From NCBI RefSeq assembly GCF_902804475.1, contig NZ_CADCSU010000079.1, forward strand, positions 1 to 46,677: a DNA stretch of 46,677 nt, in the 5' to 3' direction. The stretch is from Flavobacterium bizetiae (GTDB lineage Bacteria; Bacteroidota; Bacteroidia; Flavobacteriales; Flavobacteriaceae). Below, piece by piece: positions 27,764-35,795 of the stretch. Position 1 is the first letter of the stretch; each line of letters opens with the position of its first letter. A program made the translations under genes and the position numbers. Below the pieces are notes generated by a model. The model searched no databases. It saw only the letters and a program-made list of their open reading frames with translations, and was not told the DNA's origin.

Positions 27764-28453
27764 TTACTTTTTGAGTGCTTTAGAAATCGCTTTCTCTAAA
27801 ATAGGTTCCATAATAGCATATCCCGCTTCGTTAGGATGCACCCCATCTGTACCCAATTCTTTTTTTAAACCCATTTGTTCGTTTACCATCGCAGAAAAAT
27901 AATCTACGTAAAGAAGTTTATGTTGTTCTGCGTATGCTTTGAGCACGTTATTGAGCTGTATCACTTTTTGGGCGGGTTCTAAACCAGGTTTCCACGGAAA
28001 ATCAAATGCAGGAAGTACCGAGCAAATAATTGCTTTTATTCCGTTTTGCTTTGCCAGTTCGCACATCGAAAAAATATTTCCGGATGTAGCTTCTATAGTA
28101 TATGGTCCGGTATTTTGAGCGATATCATTTATTCCGGCCAGAATAACCACTACAGAAGGTTTTAAAGCAATAACATCTTGTCGAAAACGCAATAACATTT
28201 GTGGCGTTGTCTGACCGCTTATTCCTCTATTAATATATTTTTTTGCATTGAAAAATTCAGGTCGTTTATTGATCCAGCCTTCTGTAATAGAATTTCCCAT
28301 AAAAACTACCCGACTATGATCTTTAGCACTCAGGACAGGAACTTTAGCATTTTCGTCTTTATAACGATTTAAGTTCGGCCAATCCTGAGCATTAGAATAA
28401 TTTACCGAAAAAAGGAGTACTATGAAGTAATAAAAAAATAAGGGTGTTTTCAT
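27764..28453 (-). CDS. SGNH/GDSL-family esterase
   Basis: Secreted SGNH hydrolase, probably a carbohydrate O-acetyl esterase. The Sec signal is 1-22 (YSNAQ). The four SGNH blocks are visible: FMGNSITEGW with Ser55, SGQTTPQML with Gly80, LAGIND with Asn109, and DGVHPNEAGY with Asp203 and His206. Length (229 aa) is typical. Its promoter (28623-28646) carries the same perfect LacI-type operator as susC, which ties it to the PUL although it lies on the far side of the regulator. Removing acetyl groups from the glycan before mannosidase attack is the likely role. Confidence 0.88.
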   Translation of the reverse strand: MKTPLFFYYFIVLLFSVNYSNAQDWPNLNRYKDENAKVPVLSAKDHSRVVFMGNSITEGWINKRPEFFNAKKYINRGISGQTTPQMLLRFRQDVIALKPSVVVILAGINDIAQNTGPYTIEATSGNIFSMCELAKQNGIKAIICSVLPAFDFPWKPGLEPAQKVIQLNNVLKAYAEQHKLLYVDYFSAMVNEQMGLKKELGTDGVHPNEAGYAIMEPILEKAISKALKK

Positions 28454-28622
28454 TTAATTCGCAATGTGTATTCGATTATAAATTAGATTAGATAATTTCT
28501 TTTAAATCTGAAGATTAACGAACAATGAATAGTATGATTAAAATTTTAACACTCTGCGTTACAATTAAAAAATTATACACTACAAACATTCATTAATACG
28601 CAAAAAAGCGATATCATGTTGG

Positions 28623-28646
28623 CAAATCTACTAAAACGTTTTAGTA
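28623..28646 (-). promoter_or_regulatory. Esterase promoter with perfect LacI-type operator
   Basis: TACTAAAACGTTTTAGTA (28629-28646), identical to the susC operator, overlaps the -7 element TAGATTTG (28623-28630 on the minus strand) by two bases. Expected leader is about 160 nt. The remainder of the 440-bp gap (28454-28893) contains the transpeptidase terminator and no gene that I can see. Confidence 0.85.
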
Positions 28647-28828
28647 TAAAAAATATTTTTAAAAAAATTTTATTCGAACGATTGGTTCTTTGTTTTATAG
28701 AGTAATAAATTAGACTAACGCAATAGTTTTAAAGCGTTTTGGATTTGAGGTTATAAAGAAAAATAATGTCGAAATTCGCTATTCTTGATTAGCTTTTATT
28801 GCAAGTAAAACTAAAATAACACAAAAAA

Positions 28829-28864
28829 GCAAGGTTTAAAACTACGTGTAATTTTAGACCTTGC
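28829..28864 (-). terminator. Terminator of the L,D-transpeptidase-like gene
   Basis: On the minus strand GCAAGGTCTAAAAT...TTTTAAACCTTGC forms a long stem followed by a six-T run. It starts 30 bp past the stop codon. Confidence 0.85.
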
Positions 28865-28893
28865 TCCTTTCCTGAATTGTATTTTTTCTTATT

Positions 28894-29493
28894 CTAATAA
28901 TAGATATTCAAAAGTATTTTTGATTTTGAAGTGTCAATAATCTTTTCTATTTTTTTGAAGAAGTCTTCGCTTATCATCGGACAGCCCTGACTATTTGAAA
29001 TATAGTAATCCTGCTCTTCTGAAGGTACTGCAGAGTAAGAATGCAAAACGATGGCTCTCTTTTCGGCATTACTATTGGTTGCGTCTAAACCGGCTAATTT
29101 ATAAGCTTTACCAAACATTCCTTTATACGATCTTCCAACAGTATATCGGCCTAAAGAAGTTGAACGGGAATTAACTTCGTTACTGAATTTTAAATCTCCT
29201 TTAACCTTGGTTTCAGATCCTGATCCGTGAGCAACTAATCCCTGATCTATGATTGTGTTTTTAATTAAATCGTATACAAAAAACCGATACTTGCCGGACT
29301 TTATTTGCATATCAACAAAAAAGGCAATTTTAGAGTTATAACCTGCATTCTTTTTTAATGCTTCTTTAACTTCTGCCAATTGACTATCAAATCTATCTAT
29401 TTTTATAGTAGCGGGTATGGTATCATTTTTATATTCTTTTGCATTCACAAAAAAACTAACACATAAAAATGCTATTACATTTAATACTTTCAT
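28894..29493 (-). CDS. L,D-transpeptidase-like (YkuD_2) exported protein
   Basis: Predicted murein L,D-transpeptidase catalytic-domain protein. Motifs are VAHGSGSETKVKG, the central SLGRYTVG, and HSYSAV ... SQGCPMIS with the catalytic Cys in SQGCP. The start was placed at the ATG at 29493, giving a clean Sec signal (MKVLNVIAFLCVSFFVNA); the longer frame opens only with GTG at 29529. The protein would act on peptidoglycan in the periplasm or detach anchored proteins. It is monocistronic with its own terminator. Its upstream region shares a 25-bp element (29612-29636) with the two collagen-like genes, suggesting co-regulation. Confidence 0.85.
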   Translation of the reverse strand: MKVLNVIAFLCVSFFVNAKEYKNDTIPATIKIDRFDSQLAEVKEALKKNAGYNSKIAFFVDMQIKSGKYRFFVYDLIKNTIIDQGLVAHGSGSETKVKGDLKFSNEVNSRSTSLGRYTVGRSYKGMFGKAYKLAGLDATNSNAEKRAIVLHSYSAVPSEEQDYYISNSQGCPMISEDFFKKIEKIIDTSKSKILLNIYY

Positions 29494-29547
29494 AAAATTT
29501 ATTTTGCCATTAAAATAAATGCGACTCACAACGAGAATTCACAGTAT

Positions 29548-29577
29548 TGTAAACTATAATTTACAGCTACAAAAATA
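29548..29577 (-). promoter_or_regulatory. Promoter of the transpeptidase gene with palindrome
   Basis: TATTTTTG on the minus strand (29570-29577) fits TAnnTTTG. Just downstream is TGTAAA-N6-TTTACA (29548-29565), a palindrome covering the expected start point. A regulator such as the neighbouring Crp/Fnr protein could bind there, but the spacing does not match the classic CRP site. Confidence 0.4.
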
Positions 29578-29611
29578 CTGCGGGCAAATATTTTAAGGGG
29601 ACCAAATAAAT

Positions 29612-29636
29612 CAAAAAAATGACAGATTAAGACATT
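29612..29636 (-). promoter_or_regulatory. Conserved upstream element, copy 1
   Basis: Plus-strand pattern C-A7-N3-CA-GA-TTAAGA-CA, 119 bp before the transpeptidase start. The same pattern is at 39867-39891 and 45484-45508, always upstream of a minus-strand gene for an exported protein and in the same orientation. Confidence 0.5.
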
Positions 29637-29707
29637 ATAACTATTTAAAAATAAAACCAGTAAACAGCTATAAATTTAATTTTCATCTTTTAGAAAGCAA
29701 CAAAATA

Positions 29708-30286
29708 TTACAGCAATTTCTTTCTTATTTTACTTAAAAATTCATGTGAGATACCTAAATAAGCGGCAATTTGATGTTGGGGAATTCTTTGTTCGAGCGT
29801 TGGGTATTTGCTTTTAAACTCCAAATAACGTTTGTCTGCGGTTTTATTGAGCATACTAATCATCCGCAACTGAATTGACTCTAACGCTTTTTGATTCATC
29901 AGCCTAAAAAGTCTTTCGGTTTGAGGCATTTCCTGATAGAGTTTTTCTTTTTGCTCTTTGCTGATCATGATTATTTTGCAATCTTCGAGAGCCTGAATAT
30001 TGAGTTTTGAAGGCGTTCCCGAGACAAAACTTCCGATATCCAAAACCCACCAATCTTCTACGGCAAAGTATAAAATATGCTCTTTGATATTGTCTTCATT
30101 ATAGAAAATTTTAAAACAACCTTCTAATATGTATCCTTCAAAATCACAAACTTCTCCCTCAGAAAGTAGCATCTGATTTTTTTGAATTTCTTCGATATGA
30201 TAAAACGAACTCAGTTTTGCAAACTCAGTTTCAGAAAGATCTATATACTTTTTTATGTTTTCGTAAAATAGGTTTTGTTCTGTCAT
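29708..30286 (-). CDS. Crp/Fnr-family transcriptional regulator
   Basis: Cytoplasmic regulator with an N-terminal cyclic-nucleotide-binding-like beta-roll (about 20-120; MLLSEGEVCDFEGYILEG) and a C-terminal helix-turn-helix (about 165-192; QHQIAAYLGISHEFLSKIRK). No cysteine cluster for an iron-sulfur centre is present, so it is not a classical FNR. Length (192 aa) fits the common Bacteroidota group of such regulators. It is divergent from the cysteine hydrolase gene across a 169-bp gap that contains the palindrome TGAACTAGTTCA. Effector and targets are unknown. Confidence 0.88.
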   Translation of the reverse strand: MTEQNLFYENIKKYIDLSETEFAKLSSFYHIEEIQKNQMLLSEGEVCDFEGYILEGCFKIFYNEDNIKEHILYFAVEDWWVLDIGSFVSGTPSKLNIQALEDCKIIMISKEQKEKLYQEMPQTERLFRLMNQKALESIQLRMISMLNKTADKRYLEFKSKYPTLEQRIPQHQIAAYLGISHEFLSKIRKKLL

Positions 30287-30394
30287 TTGTTTTATAAGAT
30301 GAATTTATTGCGGTTTTCTAATGTAAAAAAAATATTGATTTCCTGAACCAACATGATACTTTATGTGCTGATTTATTTCATTTTAAGCATTTGG

Positions 30395-30438
30395 TGAACT
30401 AGTTCAACGGATCTATTTTTTGTATCGCTATACCTTTG
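30395..30438 (+). promoter_or_regulatory. Divergent-region palindrome and promoter of the hydrolase gene
   Basis: TACCTTTG (30431-30438) fits TAnnTTTG shortly before the start at 30456. TGAACTAGTTCA (30395-30406), a 12-bp perfect palindrome, lies about 25 bp upstream of it. It is a candidate operator, possibly for the adjacent Crp/Fnr regulator. Confidence 0.4.
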
Positions 30439-30455
30439 ACAAAAATATTTAAGAC

Positions 30456-31124
30456 ATGAAAAAATTAGCTTCACTATTGCTCATAATCGCTACTACAATA
30501 GCGTGCAATAAAAAAAATGATTCAACAATTCAAAACACAAAAGAAATGGAAAATTCAAAAAAAGAAAAAACAGCATTAATTATTATTGATATTCAAAATG
30601 ATTATTTCCCAGGCGGAACTATGGAACTGGTTGAACCTGAAAAAGCGGCACTAAAAGCAAAAGAGGTTTTATCTTATTTTAGAGAAAACAAAATGCCCGT
30701 AATACATGTTCAGCATATTGCATTGCAAGAAGGTGCCACATTTTTTCTGCCCAATACAAAAGGTGCCGAAATTAATTCAATTGTTGCTCCTCTTGCCAAC
30801 GAAAAAGTAATTACAAAAAATTATCCTAACAGTTTTAGAGATACCAAATTATTAGAATATCTGCACGAAAATAATATTACCAATCTGGTTTTCGCCGGTA
30901 TGATGACTGATGTTTGTATCGATGCAACCGTAAGAGCTTCGACGGACAACGGATTTAATAATACTTTGATTAGCGATGCTGTTGCAACAAGAGATCGTGA
31001 ACTGAACGGAAAAGTAGTTCCGGCAAGCCAAATTAATACTGCTTTTCTAGCCGGATTAAATGCTCTTGGTGGTTTGTACGCGACAGTACTATCAAGCGAT
31101 GAATTTCTGGCAAAAAATAAATAA
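30456..31124 (+). CDS. Isochorismatase-like cysteine hydrolase, lipoprotein
   Basis: Member of the isochorismatase/nicotinamidase superfamily, which hydrolyses amides or related bonds. The catalytic triad is visible: D45 in IIIDIQNDY, K121 in ITKNYPNSF and C154 in MMTDVCID. The N-terminus is a lipoprotein signal with lipobox TIAC (Cys17), followed by NKKN. Most family members are cytoplasmic, so an exported, lipidated form is unusual. The substrate is unknown. It is divergent from the Crp/Fnr gene and ends at a strong terminator. Confidence 0.85.
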   Translation: MKKLASLLLIIATTIACNKKNDSTIQNTKEMENSKKEKTALIIIDIQNDYFPGGTMELVEPEKAALKAKEVLSYFRENKMPVIHVQHIALQEGATFFLPNTKGAEINSIVAPLANEKVITKNYPNSFRDTKLLEYLHENNITNLVFAGMMTDVCIDATVRASTDNGFNNTLISDAVATRDRELNGKVVPASQINTAFLAGLNALGGLYATVLSSDEFLAKNK

Positions 31125-31143
31125 TTAAAGATTATTTAGTATT

Positions 31144-31181
31144 AAACCATTGGTAAACCTGAACTGGTTTACCAATGGTTT
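31144..31181 (+). terminator. Terminator of the cysteine hydrolase gene
   Basis: A perfect 16-bp stem, AAACCATTGGTAAACC (31144-31159) with its complement (31166-31181) around a 6-nt loop, followed by a T-rich stretch. It lies between convergent genes and may also act on the opposite strand. Confidence 0.88.
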
Positions 31182-31205
31182 TTTATTTATAAGAAATCAA
31201 AAATA

Positions 31206-33227
31206 TTATTCTGATACTGCACTATTTTTTGGTGGAAAAAAGAACTGCAAAGGTTTGCTCCTAAAATATCTAAAGATCGCTCTTGCTACTTGTCTTAATT
31301 CTGAAAGCGGAATGTTTCTTGAACGAAATGCAAGCCCTAGCGACAAACTAAAACTCACCATAAAATTCACCAAACCAATAAGCCCAATACCTAAAACGGA
31401 CCAAAAAAACATCCATTCGTCTACATAAAAGTTAGCGCCATATAAACCCATTGCAAAGTTTCCGCTGGCAAAAGTAATGTGCCTGATATCGATATTTAAG
31501 CCAAAGAAAATCCCGATGAAAACGGTACTTCCCATGAAAACACCAAACCAGAAATTAGAAATAATTCCTGCCCATTTTTTTTCGTATAATGATGCCAATT
31601 TCTTGGTCCATTTTTTTCCTAAACTCATTTTAAGTAATGGATGTTCCTGAATACGGTAATAAATATGGTTGTGTTTATCGCGATTGGCAATACTACCCGC
31701 AATAATCCCGGATAAAAACAGAAAAACCCCAGCTATGGCAGCGTGAAGAATTGCCGGAGAATAAATTGGGTTTAAATCATTAAGCAAAACAGGCCATTTT
31801 TGCTCTGCAATATTATAATGAAAGATTTGATCGATAGCCCAAATTCCAAATAGTGAAACCGGAAAAGCAATCATTACGTTCCCTACAAAAGCAATAAACT
31901 GCGAGCGAAATACTCGGGCAAAAAATATGGCAAACTCTTTATACTTGTACTCTTTTTTATCCTGTGCTTTTTGTTTGAAACCTTCCTGCAAAGCTCTTAC
32001 TAATGCAGAGGCTGTCATTGCAGGTTGTTTGGTGGCCAAAGTAAACCCAAGTATATAAATAATGATGAATCCTATAGAATAGTTCATGCTGTATAAAAAC
32101 ATATGACTAAAACCACTGGCATGTACTTTACCTAATAAGAGTTTGATGATACACAATATCCCTACAATAAAACCTCCGCCCGCTGCTGAATAAAGCATTT
32201 TAAAATACTCTTTACGGCTGTTGGTAATATAATGTTCTCCTGTATTGGCAGTATGTTGCGTTATTTCATACGATAAAAGTTGCGTACTCTCGTTGACTAA
32301 TTTCTGAATATTGTTTTTGTTACAATTGTATTTAATCAGTTTATACGAAAGGTAAATCGTGTTTCTGTTCGCATCTTCTTCGGTCCCTTGTATTAAAAGT
32401 GGTAATAAAGATCTTAGGCGATCGAGTTGCTGACGAATGCGCAACAAACTTTGATTGACGTGCAGCGAAATACCAAATTTATTACTGTTTTTAAACGCCG
32501 TTTCGATATAATCCGTGCATTGTTTGTGCAGGATAATCAGTTGTTTGTAATCGAGATCGTCTGCTTTTATTACATTTTCAGGAGATTGAAGCAGTTTTTC
32601 ATTCATTGTCAATAATTCCCGCTGAAAGGCAATAAACGGACTTTCGAGATTTTCATATTCCGGTACCATTCTGATTACATCGGTTTCCATCGCCGATCCG
32701 CAAATGCGATACGTAATAACTTCCATGGCAAAAACCAATTCGTTAAATGACGAATTCTCTTCACGCACTCCGTAAATAGAACGAAATTTTAAAAGGGAAA
32801 ACAATTGCAGAATTTGCTCCTGCGGTATTTTACTAATCCAAAGTAAATCTGTATTCACAAAAAATACCTGATTCAGGATAAATTGTAAAGTGTCTTTTTC
32901 GGGCTGCTCGGGAATTAGTTTGGCGAAAATTCTCTTGCGAACTTCAAAAAAGAAATTGGCATCCTGAAGAATCCCTGCATCCGAAAGAATTTTATTGAAC
33001 TTTTTATTTTCTAAATTAGTACTGATGCAATCCATCAGTCCGTCGCGATAATTTTGGTTTTCCTGAAGCAGATAAATCAGTTGAGACAAATCGACTTCGG
33101 TTATTTTTTTGGGCTTTTTAGGACGAATTAAATTAACCAATTCTACCAGCAGCTCTATATTTTCTATTTTAGATTTCCATAACTGGTCATTATTAAAGTT
33201 TTTTTCGAAAAAATATTTTAATGTCAT
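31206..33227 (-). CDS. Membrane protein of the 'site-specific recombinase' (Gcr-like) family
   Basis: Resembles the PF10136 family, named after a gonococcal protein. I see no tyrosine- or serine-recombinase catalytic motif; instead residues from about 350 on carry several hydrophobic helices (GGFIVGILCIIKLLLGKV, YSIGFIIIYILGFTLA, VMIAFPVSLFGIWAI and others). The N-terminal half is soluble and helical. It is therefore an integral membrane protein whose DNA-related name is doubtful. The start at 33227 is preferred because GAGGAG lies about 10 bp upstream; ATGs at 33251 and 33293 are alternatives. It is monocistronic and convergent with the hydrolase gene. Function unknown. Confidence 0.75.
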   Translation of the reverse strand: MTLKYFFEKNFNNDQLWKSKIENIELLVELVNLIRPKKPKKITEVDLSQLIYLLQENQNYRDGLMDCISTNLENKKFNKILSDAGILQDANFFFEVRKRIFAKLIPEQPEKDTLQFILNQVFFVNTDLLWISKIPQEQILQLFSLLKFRSIYGVREENSSFNELVFAMEVITYRICGSAMETDVIRMVPEYENLESPFIAFQRELLTMNEKLLQSPENVIKADDLDYKQLIILHKQCTDYIETAFKNSNKFGISLHVNQSLLRIRQQLDRLRSLLPLLIQGTEEDANRNTIYLSYKLIKYNCNKNNIQKLVNESTQLLSYEITQHTANTGEHYITNSRKEYFKMLYSAAGGGFIVGILCIIKLLLGKVHASGFSHMFLYSMNYSIGFIIIYILGFTLATKQPAMTASALVRALQEGFKQKAQDKKEYKYKEFAIFFARVFRSQFIAFVGNVMIAFPVSLFGIWAIDQIFHYNIAEQKWPVLLNDLNPIYSPAILHAAIAGVFLFLSGIIAGSIANRDKHNHIYYRIQEHPLLKMSLGKKWTKKLASLYEKKWAGIISNFWFGVFMGSTVFIGIFFGLNIDIRHITFASGNFAMGLYGANFYVDEWMFFWSVLGIGLIGLVNFMVSFSLSLGLAFRSRNIPLSELRQVARAIFRYFRSKPLQFFFPPKNSAVSE

Positions 33228-33378
33228 TTTAGGTTTTCTCCTCAATTTCATTCTATCAAGTTTAATTATTGCTGTTTTTACAAATAAACGCATTCTTTTT
33301 ATTTAAAATGGTCAAATAAGTATTGAATTAAGGCATTTATATCTATTATATTTAACGAAAGAGTTATTGAAGGATAGA

Positions 33379-33726
33379 TTAAAACGCTACATTATGAAGA
33401 AAAAACTTTAGTTCTGATCGCATTTCAGACTTTACTTTAGATAGATCCAGTAAGAAAAGATCGTCTATCATTTCGAGTTTTGATTTTATTTCTTTACTAA
33501 AGGTACAAACAATTAAAGGAGTTCCTCTTTGATAAATTCGCAGAAGATCGTATAATTCTTTGTCTGAGTGAATGACAAACAACATAATGGCGTAATGCTC
33601 GATTATATTGTCAAATTTTTTGAAGTTTTTATAAACCTCAAATGCAAAATCTTTTTTAAACTCGTACTTCAAAAATCTCGAAAAACAATGCTGACTATCA
33701 TATACCAATACTTTTTTCTTCTTCAT
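33379..33726 (-). CDS. Small receiver-like protein of unknown function
   Basis: A 115-aa cytoplasmic protein. The pattern KKVLVYDSQHCFSRFLKYEF followed by alternating strands and helices (MLFVIHSDKELYDLL, TPLIVCTFS, LFLLDLSK) resembles a response-regulator receiver fold. The phospho-acceptor Asp expected after the third strand is not evident (FVIHS), so it would be a pseudo-receiver. It has no output domain. It lies 119 bp downstream of the OmpA-family gene, beyond a hairpin. Similarity is at fold level only and is weak. Confidence 0.6.
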   Translation of the reverse strand: MKKKKVLVYDSQHCFSRFLKYEFKKDFAFEVYKNFKKFDNIIEHYAIMLFVIHSDKELYDLLRIYQRGTPLIVCTFSKEIKSKLEMIDDLFLLDLSKVKSEMRSELKFFLHNVAF

Positions 33727-33762
33727 TCTTTACTTTAATTTGTATGTTATTAAACGAAGTAT

Positions 33763-33797
33763 GCTCATTCTTTTTTACAGGTAAAAAAAGAATGAGC
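33763..33797 (-). terminator. Hairpin after the OmpA-family gene
   Basis: GCTCATTC (33763-33770) pairs with GAATGAGC (33790-33797), extended by T-run/A-run pairing inside. It starts 49 bp past the stop codon. There is no outer U-tract on the minus strand, so efficiency is uncertain. Confidence 0.6.
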
Positions 33798-33845
33798 GCT
33801 ATTTATTTTGCAATAAAATGACTTCTAGTTAATTTGTTTCCAGGT

Positions 33846-35783
33846 TTACATTGCTGTAATGATAAACTGGCTTCTTCTGTTTTGTTGGTGTTCTTCTTCA
33901 GAACATGCTACGCCATCGGCACATTTATTTACTAATTGGCTTTCTCCGTATCCTTTGGCTATTAATCTGCTTTTATCGATTCCGGATTTTATCATAAAAT
34001 CCATAGTAGATTGTGCTCTTTTTTGTGATAATGCAAGGTTATAAGCTTTAGAAGCGCGGCTATCAGTGTGCGAAGCTACCTCAACTTTCATCGTAGGATA
34101 TTGTTTCATGACCTCAACGACTTTACTAATATCTAAAGCAGCATCGGGACGAATATTGAATTTATCCAAATCGAAATAAATCATCTCGATGGCAAATACT
34201 TTGGCTAAATCTGTTCCGGTAGTAATTTTTTCGATGTTCTTTTCTAAACCAATATTGATATCTGTTTTTCCTTTTTCAGTTGGTATTGTTACCTTTTCTT
34301 CGGTGGTTAAGTAATCCTCTTTACTAACTCTTACGTAATATACTTTTCCGCATTCGGCCTTTTCATAACTAAAACTTCCTTTGTCATCAGTAGAAAGTTC
34401 TTTTATCACATTCATTTGCTCATCAAGCAAGAGTACTTTGGCTCCAGCCAAAAAAGAATTCGTTTTTTTGTCTGTAACTTTTCCTGCCAGTACTTGCTCG
34501 CACGACAGTTTTCTGGTTTCGATAAATTGGTAGATATCATCGTATCCTTTTCCTCCTTCTCGATTAGACGAAAAATATCCTTTACTGGTATTCGTATCAA
34601 TTATAAAGGCAAAATCATCCATTGAGCCGTTTATTGGAGTTCCTACATTAGAAACATTCCCAAAACTTCCGTTTGAATTTATTTTGGCTACAAAAACATC
34701 CAAACCACCCAATCCCGGATGTCCGTTGGAAGAAAAATAAAGTTCATTTTCTGCTGATACAAACGGAAAAGTTTCTTTGCCTTCAGTATTAATCGTGTTT
34801 CCTAAATTTTCAGGTATTCCAAAAAGATTATTATCATAAATTGCTACTTTATAAATATCAGATTCTCCCAAAGTTCCGGGTCTGTTTGAAGCAAAATATA
34901 ATGTTTTTTCGTCAGGGCTAAGAGCAGGATGCGCTGTACTGAAATCATCGCTATTAAAAGGAAGTTCTTTTACATTCGACCATTTTCCGTTTTCAAGCGT
35001 GGCTTTATATAGTTTTAATAAAGTAGTTCCTTGTGTATCTTTTCCTTTTTTACCTTCATTGTAATTGTTACGGGTAAAATACATCGTTTTGCCATCTTTA
35101 GTAAAAACCGGAGTAGCTTCGTTAAATTTAGAATCTACAATATTCGAAAAAGGTTGTGCTTTTTCTAATGTACCATTTGCGTTTACTTTGGCAGTATATA
35201 AAGTCGAAAATGCCTGATTGGTCCATTTTTGTGTTCGTTTAGCAATTCCTCTTTGTTCGCGGGTACTGGCAAATACAATTTTATCACCTAAAAATGAAGT
35301 TCCGTAATCTGACAAATCAGAATTAATGTCTAAAGTTTCGATAACATAACGTTCGGAATTTTCTTTGATTACTGCATAATAATCTTTGTTGGCTTCATAC
35401 AATTTGGCTCTTGAATCGTTGCTGTTTATTTTATTAAAGGCATTTAGCATTCTATCTGCTCCATCATAATCTCCAACTGATTTAAGCGTTTGAGAATAAC
35501 GAAAATAATATTCCGGATCAACGATTTGATTAAGCGCAAAAAGTGCTGCATACCATTTATTGGCCTGCGGTAATTGAGCATTAAAATAATACGAGTTTCC
35601 AAGTTTTTGGAACAAATCGACTGACTTGTATCCTTTTTCGGCTACGTTTTCGTAAATTTTTATCGCATCGATATAAGCGAGTTGACCATACTCTTTTTCT
35701 GCTTTTTTAATTTTATTATTTTGGGCATAACTTTCTAATCCTAAGACTACAATCAGGATGCTGACTACTATTTTTAATTTCAT
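33846..35783 (-). CDS. OmpA-family protein with TPR and PD40 propeller (PorE-like layout)
   Basis: Periplasmic/outer-membrane protein expected to anchor a surface complex to peptidoglycan. Order: Sec signal (1-20), TPR-like helices (about 22-130), PD40/WD40-like propeller blades (about 195-420; ATPVFTKDGKTMYFTRNN, HPALSPDEKTLYFASNRPG), carboxypeptidase-regulatory-like domain (about 430-512), and an OmpA peptidoglycan-binding domain (about 525-645; FDLDKFNIRPDA, NRRSQFIIT). The TPR-propeller-CRD-OmpA order resembles PorE of the T9SS. It follows the PorP/SprF gene by 12 bp. OmpA proteins beside SprF-like genes accompany T9SS adhesins in Flavobacterium, which fits this locus. Confidence 0.9.
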   Translation of the reverse strand: MKLKIVVSILIVVLGLESYAQNNKIKKAEKEYGQLAYIDAIKIYENVAEKGYKSVDLFQKLGNSYYFNAQLPQANKWYAALFALNQIVDPEYYFRYSQTLKSVGDYDGADRMLNAFNKINSNDSRAKLYEANKDYYAVIKENSERYVIETLDINSDLSDYGTSFLGDKIVFASTREQRGIAKRTQKWTNQAFSTLYTAKVNANGTLEKAQPFSNIVDSKFNEATPVFTKDGKTMYFTRNNYNEGKKGKDTQGTTLLKLYKATLENGKWSNVKELPFNSDDFSTAHPALSPDEKTLYFASNRPGTLGESDIYKVAIYDNNLFGIPENLGNTINTEGKETFPFVSAENELYFSSNGHPGLGGLDVFVAKINSNGSFGNVSNVGTPINGSMDDFAFIIDTNTSKGYFSSNREGGKGYDDIYQFIETRKLSCEQVLAGKVTDKKTNSFLAGAKVLLLDEQMNVIKELSTDDKGSFSYEKAECGKVYYVRVSKEDYLTTEEKVTIPTEKGKTDINIGLEKNIEKITTGTDLAKVFAIEMIYFDLDKFNIRPDAALDISKVVEVMKQYPTMKVEVASHTDSRASKAYNLALSQKRAQSTMDFMIKSGIDKSRLIAKGYGESQLVNKCADGVACSEEEHQQNRRSQFIITAM

Positions 35784-35795
35784 AATAAATATCGT

